Positions 59,255 to 64,000 of a stretch of 64,000 bases of DNA are shown piece by piece (position 1 is the stretch's first letter; every line of letters starts with the position of its first letter). Source of the DNA: Chloroflexota bacterium (GTDB lineage: Bacteria > Chloroflexota > Anaerolineae > Anaerolineales > Anaerolineaceae); the NCBI GenBank assembly GCA_012798455.1, contig JAAZNC010000034.1, forward strand, positions 1 to 64,000, written 5' to 3'. A program made the position numbers and the translations under genes. The notes below the pieces were generated by a model. That model saw only the letters and a list, made by a program, of their open reading frames with translations, had not been told where the DNA came from and made no database searches.

Positions 59255-61114
59255 ATGCTTAAAGAAAGAACAGATCTAAGAAATATTGCCATCATCGCGC
59301 ATGTCGATCATGGAAAGACCACCCTGGTAGATGGATTATTGCGTCAAGCGCACACTTTTCGCGAGAATCAGCAGGTCGCTGAGCGTGTGATGGATTCCAA
59401 TGACCTTGAGCGTGAACGCGGCATTACCATTCTGGCGAAGAATACTGCCGTCTCCATTTTTGACCCCGAAACCAAGCAGCAGGTTAAGATCAATATTGTG
59501 GATACTCCAGGGCATGCCGATTTCGGTGGTGAGGTTGAACGGGTCATGAATATGGTAGATGGGGTGTTGTTGCTGGTAGATGCGGCAGAGGGTCCCATGC
59601 CACAAACCCGTTTTGTCTTGAAAAAAGCTCTTGAAATGGGGCATAAGGCTATTGTGGTCATCAATAAAGTGGATCGCAAGGATGCTGAGCCGGAACGTGC
59701 TCTCAACCAAACCTTTGATCTTTTTATTGATCTGGGTGCCAGTGATGAGCAGGCTGATTTTCCTGTTATTTATGCCAGTGCAACAGTTGCCCGAGCTGGA
59801 CTCACGCCCAAATTAAGCCCTGATTTACAACCTTTGTTTTCAACTATTCTGCGCTATATTCCTGCACCCATGGTGGATATGGATGCGCCATATCGCATGC
59901 TGGTCACCAATCTGGGTTACGATGATTACCGCGGTGTGACTGCCATGGGACGCATTTATGCAGGAAAAATTCATGTTGGGCAAGATCTAACCCGTATATC
60001 GCTGAATGGGGAAATGATCAAGGAATGCGCTCAGTATTTATATATTCACAAAGGATTGGAACGCATCGAGATGGAAGAAGCCAGTGCCGGGGAGATCATC
60101 ACGCTGGCTGGGCTGGAAGGTATTGCCATTGGCGAAACGCTCACCGATCCCGAATACCCCGATCCGTTGCCTCCCATTCGGGTGGAAGAACCGACCGTGC
60201 GCATGACCTTTGGTGTGAATACCTCTCCCTTTGCTGGTAAAGAAGGAAAATGGGGCACCTCCCGCAAGATCCGCGAGCGCTTATTTACCGAGTTGCGCAC
60301 CAATGTGGCTCTGCGTGTTGAAGAAACAGAGAGCACTGATTCGTTCTTGGTATCAGGACGTGGTGAACTGCACCTGGCGATCCTGATCGAAACCATGCGC
60401 CGTGAAGGATATGAATTTCAAGTATCACGTCCTGAAGTAATTTTCCATAAAGCGAAAGATGGTTCCTTGTTGGAACCGTATGAAGAGGTTTACATCGAAA
60501 CCAGCGCTGACACGGTAGGCGCAGTAGTGGAAATGCTTGGTAAGCGCCATGGCAACATGAAGGATATGCGCGAAAATACTGATGGCACCGTTCGTATCGT
60601 CTATGTTGTGCCAACCCGTGGATTATTGGGATTTCGCTACCAATTCCTGACTGCTACACGGGGGCTGGGTGTGATGAACACCCTTTTCCATGGCTATGAC
60701 GTTATCACCGGCAACCTCATCACGCGCTATACCGGTTCTCTGGTGGCATGGGAAAGCGGTGTTACCAGCACCTATGGATTGAAGAATGCCGAGGAACGCG
60801 GTACCCTTTTTTTAGGTGCCGGAGTGGATGTTTATGAGGGCATGGTGATCGGTGAATATGCCCGTCCGGGTGACCTGACCATTAACGTATGCAAACAGAA
60901 ACACCTCACCAATATGCGTTCTTCCAATAAAGATATTGAGATTAGATTGACCCCGCCGCGCGAGATGAGTCTGGATGAAGCCATCGAATACCTGGCGGAT
61001 GATGAACTGCTGGAAGTGACACCGCAGGCATATCGCATCCGCAAGCGTATTTTGGATAGTGAGGAACGCGGTAAATTGGTTAAGAATTCCAAGAAGGCGT
61101 TAGACGAAGAATAA
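59255..61114 (+). CDS. typA: Translational GTPase TypA/BipA
   Basis: [59 protein letters not shown]. Confidence 0.98.
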   Translation: MLKERTDLRNIAIIAHVDHGKTTLVDGLLRQAHTFRENQQVAERVMDSNDLERERGITILAKNTAVSIFDPETKQQVKINIVDTPGHADFGGEVERVMNMVDGVLLLVDAAEGPMPQTRFVLKKALEMGHKAIVVINKVDRKDAEPERALNQTFDLFIDLGASDEQADFPVIYASATVARAGLTPKLSPDLQPLFSTILRYIPAPMVDMDAPYRMLVTNLGYDDYRGVTAMGRIYAGKIHVGQDLTRISLNGEMIKECAQYLYIHKGLERIEMEEASAGEIITLAGLEGIAIGETLTDPEYPDPLPPIRVEEPTVRMTFGVNTSPFAGKEGKWGTSRKIRERLFTELRTNVALRVEETESTDSFLVSGRGELHLAILIETMRREGYEFQVSRPEVIFHKAKDGSLLEPYEEVYIETSADTVGAVVEMLGKRHGNMKDMRENTDGTVRIVYVVPTRGLLGFRYQFLTATRGLGVMNTLFHGYDVITGNLITRYTGSLVAWESGVTSTYGLKNAEERGTLFLGAGVDVYEGMVIGEYARPGDLTINVCKQKHLTNMRSSNKDIEIRLTPPREMSLDEAIEYLADDELLEVTPQAYRIRKRILDSEERGKLVKNSKKALDEE

Positions 61115-61129
61115 GGTAAGATAGCGATA

Positions 61130-61165
61130 AAAAAGAGCGATGAAAATACTCATCGCTCTTTTTGC
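61130..61165. terminator. Rho-independent terminator between typA and the heliorhodopsin gene
   Basis: aaaaagagcgatga-aaatac-tcatcgctcttttt, 14-bp perfect stem with A/T flanks, probably bidirectional. Confidence 0.88.
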
Positions 61166-61182
61166 TTTGGTTATCATTTGGT

Positions 61183-61965
61183 TTATATGGGTGCCAGAGT
61201 TCCGGCAAAGATCTGCCAGGCCAAGGCAGTTTTCGCCACCAAGCTCAAGATGATGTAAACCCGCTCCCCGTACAGGTAGTCTTTCCAGTGTCCCACTTTC
61301 TTATATTGCAGCACCATGTTGATGGCAAAGCTGTTGAAGAAGACGAAGATGGTGGGGATGATGGCATAGACGAACGCCGGTGGTTTGGTATCCGAGGAGG
61401 AAAGGGCACTCAGGAAATAGATCACGATCACGATCCAGGGGATGATACCAGCGATGCTCCCGTAAACAAAAGCATGCCAGTCGGTCTTTTCGGTGGTCTG
61501 ATTGTGACGTTCCATCATGATTCCGGAAAAATTCATCATGGCGTTGATGCCGAACATCAAGATCATACTTCCCATATCCCAGATGCCCACCAGCATCCCG
61601 ATCAACACGATCATCAAGGATGAACTGAGTGCATACTCGTAAAACCTGACTGGGTTCATGCCCTTTTTCAGGTTTTTCACGTAAGCGGGATATCCAAAAG
61701 TTGCCAAGTAGAAATGTGCCACTGCTGAGATCAGCAAGAAAATTGCCACTGCCGGACCAAAAGGCAGTTCATAGAGCAGGCTTGGATCAGGGGTGAGGGT
61801 TAAGGTGGTGGTATCAAATTTCAGAAAATTAGTAAAAATAGGATAAGTTGTATCATTGCTTACCACCCACATAAAGATACCTTGGGTGAGATGCAGAAAA
61901 CCCATAATGATGTTAAATCGGCGCAACTTTTGGAATGTCCTTTCGTCAGTTTTTTCCGTGTTCAT
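61183..61965 (-). CDS. Heliorhodopsin
   Basis: 260 aa, 7 TM; LRRFNIIMGFLHLTQGIFM; RFYEYALSSSLMIVLIGMLVGIWD (candidate Glu counterion); FFNSFAINMVLQYKKVGHWKDYLYGERVYIILSLVAKTALAWQIFAGTL (retinal Lys, SxxxK). Start at MNTEKTDERTFQ rather than 62106. Confidence 0.9.
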   Translation of the reverse strand: MNTEKTDERTFQKLRRFNIIMGFLHLTQGIFMWVVSNDTTYPIFTNFLKFDTTTLTLTPDPSLLYELPFGPAVAIFLLISAVAHFYLATFGYPAYVKNLKKGMNPVRFYEYALSSSLMIVLIGMLVGIWDMGSMILMFGINAMMNFSGIMMERHNQTTEKTDWHAFVYGSIAGIIPWIVIVIYFLSALSSSDTKPPAFVYAIIPTIFVFFNSFAINMVLQYKKVGHWKDYLYGERVYIILSLVAKTALAWQIFAGTLAPI

Positions 61966-62229
61966 TTTTCTCCTATTCTTTTCTTCAAATCTATAATATT
62001 CCTCTGGAAAATACAAGTATGCATCGTCTTTAGATTGAAAAATACCTCGAAAGTTAAAGAGCATCATACTTGGATTTCTTATTATCAGAAAATGGTGATA
62101 TGACATAGGTAATGCCCCTCAATTACGAAAGTGAGAGTACTTTTATGATTGTGAGTAATCTTGATTTTAAGTGGTTGGTCGTACAATTATCATGCTTGAT
62201 CAGCATAAATTAACTGGTGAGATAAAAAA

Positions 62230-63090
62230 ATGAAAATAGTCACAGATTCCGGAACCGATTCGCGTTGTATTAATACGAACAATTATGAAATTCACGAAGT
62301 ATCCCTTAAAGTGAATATTGGGGAGAAAGTCTATCTTGATGGTCAGGGGCAAGATCTAGATCAATTCTATCAATCGATGGAAACGAGCGAAATTTTACCA
62401 AAGACTTCGCAACCCTCTGCAGGAGAATTTGCAGATCTCTATCGTAAATTGTCCAAAGAAGATAAAGAAATCCTATCCATCCATATTTCTTCTGGATTGA
62501 GTGGCACGGTGAATTCAGCCAAAGCAGCTGTTGCCATGGTGCCAGAAGCCAATGTGACCATAGTCGATACCAAAACCCTTTCTGTGGGGGCTGGCTGGCA
62601 GGTGATCGAAGCTGCCAAAGCAGCGGCAGCAGGTTGGAGCAAAGAACAGATCGTGCCTTACCTGAAACGCATTGCGGATGCCACCCGCACTATTTATACA
62701 TTGAAGGAACTGAAATATCTTATCAATGGCGGGCGTATCAGCCATATGAAAGGACTGATTGCTTCCATCCTGAATATTAAACCCCTCATTGGTGTGGATA
62801 ATGAAAAAGGCAATTATACTCAATTGGGACAATCACGTTCCTTCAAACTGGCTTTGCAGGGATTGGTCAACCTGGTTGGCAAAACCATCTCGCCAAGTGA
62901 AAAAATGGTTGCCCAAATTGTCCATGCAGATAATACTGAAGGTGCAGAATCGTTGAAAGAACAGTTGGATTCCGTGTTCAAAACCGTATGGTATCCGATC
63001 AGCCAGCTTTCGCTGGTGTTGGGCGCTCACACCGGTTCCAGCCTGGTAGGGGTTTGCTATGCACCCGCCGCGGTCTTTGAAGGATTATAA
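62230..63090 (+). CDS. DegV family fatty-acid-binding protein
   Basis: MKIVTDSGTD; LPKTSQPSAGEFADLY; ISSGLSGTVNSA; LKELKYLINGGRISHMKG. Confidence 0.95.
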   Translation: MKIVTDSGTDSRCINTNNYEIHEVSLKVNIGEKVYLDGQGQDLDQFYQSMETSEILPKTSQPSAGEFADLYRKLSKEDKEILSIHISSGLSGTVNSAKAAVAMVPEANVTIVDTKTLSVGAGWQVIEAAKAAAAGWSKEQIVPYLKRIADATRTIYTLKELKYLINGGRISHMKGLIASILNIKPLIGVDNEKGNYTQLGQSRSFKLALQGLVNLVGKTISPSEKMVAQIVHADNTEGAESLKEQLDSVFKTVWYPISQLSLVLGAHTGSSLVGVCYAPAAVFEGL

Positions 63091-63121
63091 GACAAGATAA
63101 TCTAAAAAAAATTGATAAAAT

Positions 63122-63155
63122 GGTATATGTCGCGCTACGGCATATACCTATTTTG
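63122..63155 (+). terminator. Hairpin/terminator after degV-family gene
   Basis: ggtatatg-tcgcgctacgg-catatacc-tattttgattt. Confidence 0.55.
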
Positions 63156-63176
63156 ATTTAAGAGAGCAGGAGTGAA

Positions 63177-63542
63177 ATGAAAAAGAATCAACGGATAGCT
63201 CTTGTTTTGCGCTATTTGCTCATTCTGAATGCGTTGATCTGGGTCTTACTGGCAATCTTCACCGTGGTTCAACGCTATAAGAATGGATCGATTTCGCCTT
63301 TTACTATTTTGCTTATTGGCATGATGATCGGGAATGGCTTGGTGTTTGGGTGGTGCTCCTGGCGTTTGTCAATGAGAAGTTACCAGATTATCTATATTGC
63401 CTGGCTTGTTTTGAACATCATTCTCACATTTACCGACCAATTTGGTGCATTGGATCTGATAACGTTAATTCTGGATACTCTTATTCTCAGCTTGCTGTTA
63501 TTTTGGATGAGATATGGGCATATTCAAATAGAAGAATCCTGA
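63177..63542 (+). CDS. Hypothetical membrane protein (four predicted TMs)
   Basis: 121-aa hydrophobic ORF with upstream gcaggag. Confidence 0.65.
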   Translation: MKKNQRIALVLRYLLILNALIWVLLAIFTVVQRYKNGSISPFTILLIGMMIGNGLVFGWCSWRLSMRSYQIIYIAWLVLNIILTFTDQFGALDLITLILDTLILSLLLFWMRYGHIQIEES

Positions 63543-63758
63543 ATCAGAATCTCTGGATGTGCTGAATTACCATATGCCAGTGCCGGGCATTTTGATGTGA
63601 TTTCTTTGTAATTCTTACTATCTTCCCTATCCTGTTGGTGAAGTGGTGTAGATTACTGAAAGTCGACCCCAAACAGTTCAAATTTCTTCTAAGTGATGAA
63701 TTTATCCTTGTGATCATCAACAAAATTAATATTAATTTCATGAGATTGTTGCAAGAAC

Positions 63759-63796
63759 AAAAACGGGTTGCTTGGTCAAAGCAACCCGTTTTTATC
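63759..63796. terminator. Bidirectional terminator
   Basis: aaaaacgggttgctt-ggtc-aaagcaacccgttttt. Confidence 0.85.
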
Positions 63797-63812
63797 ATCT
63801 CGATTTACTGAA

Positions 63813-64000
63813 CTAAGCATTGATCAAGGATTTTGCCAGATCAACTGCAATTGATGAATTCTGAGCATATCCATCTGCCCCAATTTTTTGAGCATAGTGT
63901 TCATTCAGTGGAGCACCGCCAACCATGATCTTTACCTGATCGCGCAACCCTGCCTGCTTAATAGCCTCTATGATCTCAGACATCTGAGGCATGGTGGTGG
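63813..64000 (-). CDS. Corrinoid (B12-binding) methyltransferase-cognate protein, C-terminal fragment running off the window
   Basis: Manual reverse translation ...MPQMSEIIEAIKQAGLRDQVKIMVGGAPLNEHYAQKIGADGYAQNSSIAVDLAKSLINA*; GGAPxxxxYAxxIGADGYA is typical of corrinoid proteins. Confidence 0.8.
   Translation of the reverse strand, partial: TTMPQMSEIIEAIKQAGLRDQVKIMVGGAPLNEHYAQKIGADGYAQNSSIAVDLAKSLINA

Noticed and set aside
61183-62106. 307-aa version of the heliorhodopsin with N-terminal extension
   Set aside because: Extension (62106-61966) lacks family similarity; the start at 61965 gives the expected ~260-aa size and has an upstream RBS-like aggag.
1-64000. CRISPR arrays, transposons/IS elements, prophage, rRNA or tRNA
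   Set aside because: No regularly spaced repeats, transposase/integrase ORFs, rRNA-like blocks or convincing tRNA cloverleafs seen; tRNAscan-SE would be needed to exclude tRNAs fully.

Overview
The window looks like one contiguous chromosomal segment of a bacterium. Gene content and family types suggest an anaerobic Chloroflexota/Anaerolineae-like monoderm, but this is inference and no 16S is present. It is densely coded. I see no rRNA, no tRNA I could support, no CRISPR array and no transposase.

Main blocks, left to right:
(1) BMP-type nucleoside ABC importer plus nucleoside hydrolase (1-5.7 kb).
(2) Polar amino-acid ABC importer with a strong promoter and a structured leader (5.8-8.6 kb).
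(3) PEPCK/HPr-kinase-like P-loop protein and a ThiS/Mut7-C fusion (8.7-11.3 kb).
(4) Na,K-type (PEGLL motif) P-type ATPase translationally coupled to two TrkA/RCK proteins, then HtrA and a HAD phosphatase (11.4-17.7 kb).
(5) CPBP protease and a ferritin-like/VIT1 fusion (17.7-19.6 kb).
(6) A putative c-di-GMP-linked exopolysaccharide operon: small membrane protein, 1323-aa multi-MshEN + GT2 synthase, GT-C-like membrane protein, BcsB-like protein, and a membrane protein with a degenerate GGDEF domain (20.1-29.1 kb).
(7) Fe-S protein + aldehyde:ferredoxin oxidoreductase + VOC protein (29.2-32 kb), then proB-proA.
(8) A ~22 kb sugar/amino-sugar catabolic island: two DeoR regulators, PfkB kinase, amidohydrolase, two alcohol dehydrogenases, three SIS proteins, a frameshifted cytoplasmic penicillin-acylase-like Ntn hydrolase, a ribose-type ABC importer, NagA, an ascorbate-type PTS, and LacD- and GatZ-like proteins (35-57.5 kb).
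(9) Pentapeptide protein, MsrA, MsrB, TypA, a heliorhodopsin, DegV, and the 3' end of a corrinoid protein (57.5-64 kb).

The strongest candidates for new biology are the multi-MshEN polysaccharide synthase operon, the heliorhodopsin, the P-type ATPase/TrkA coupling, and the acylase/SIS/ABC catabolic island.
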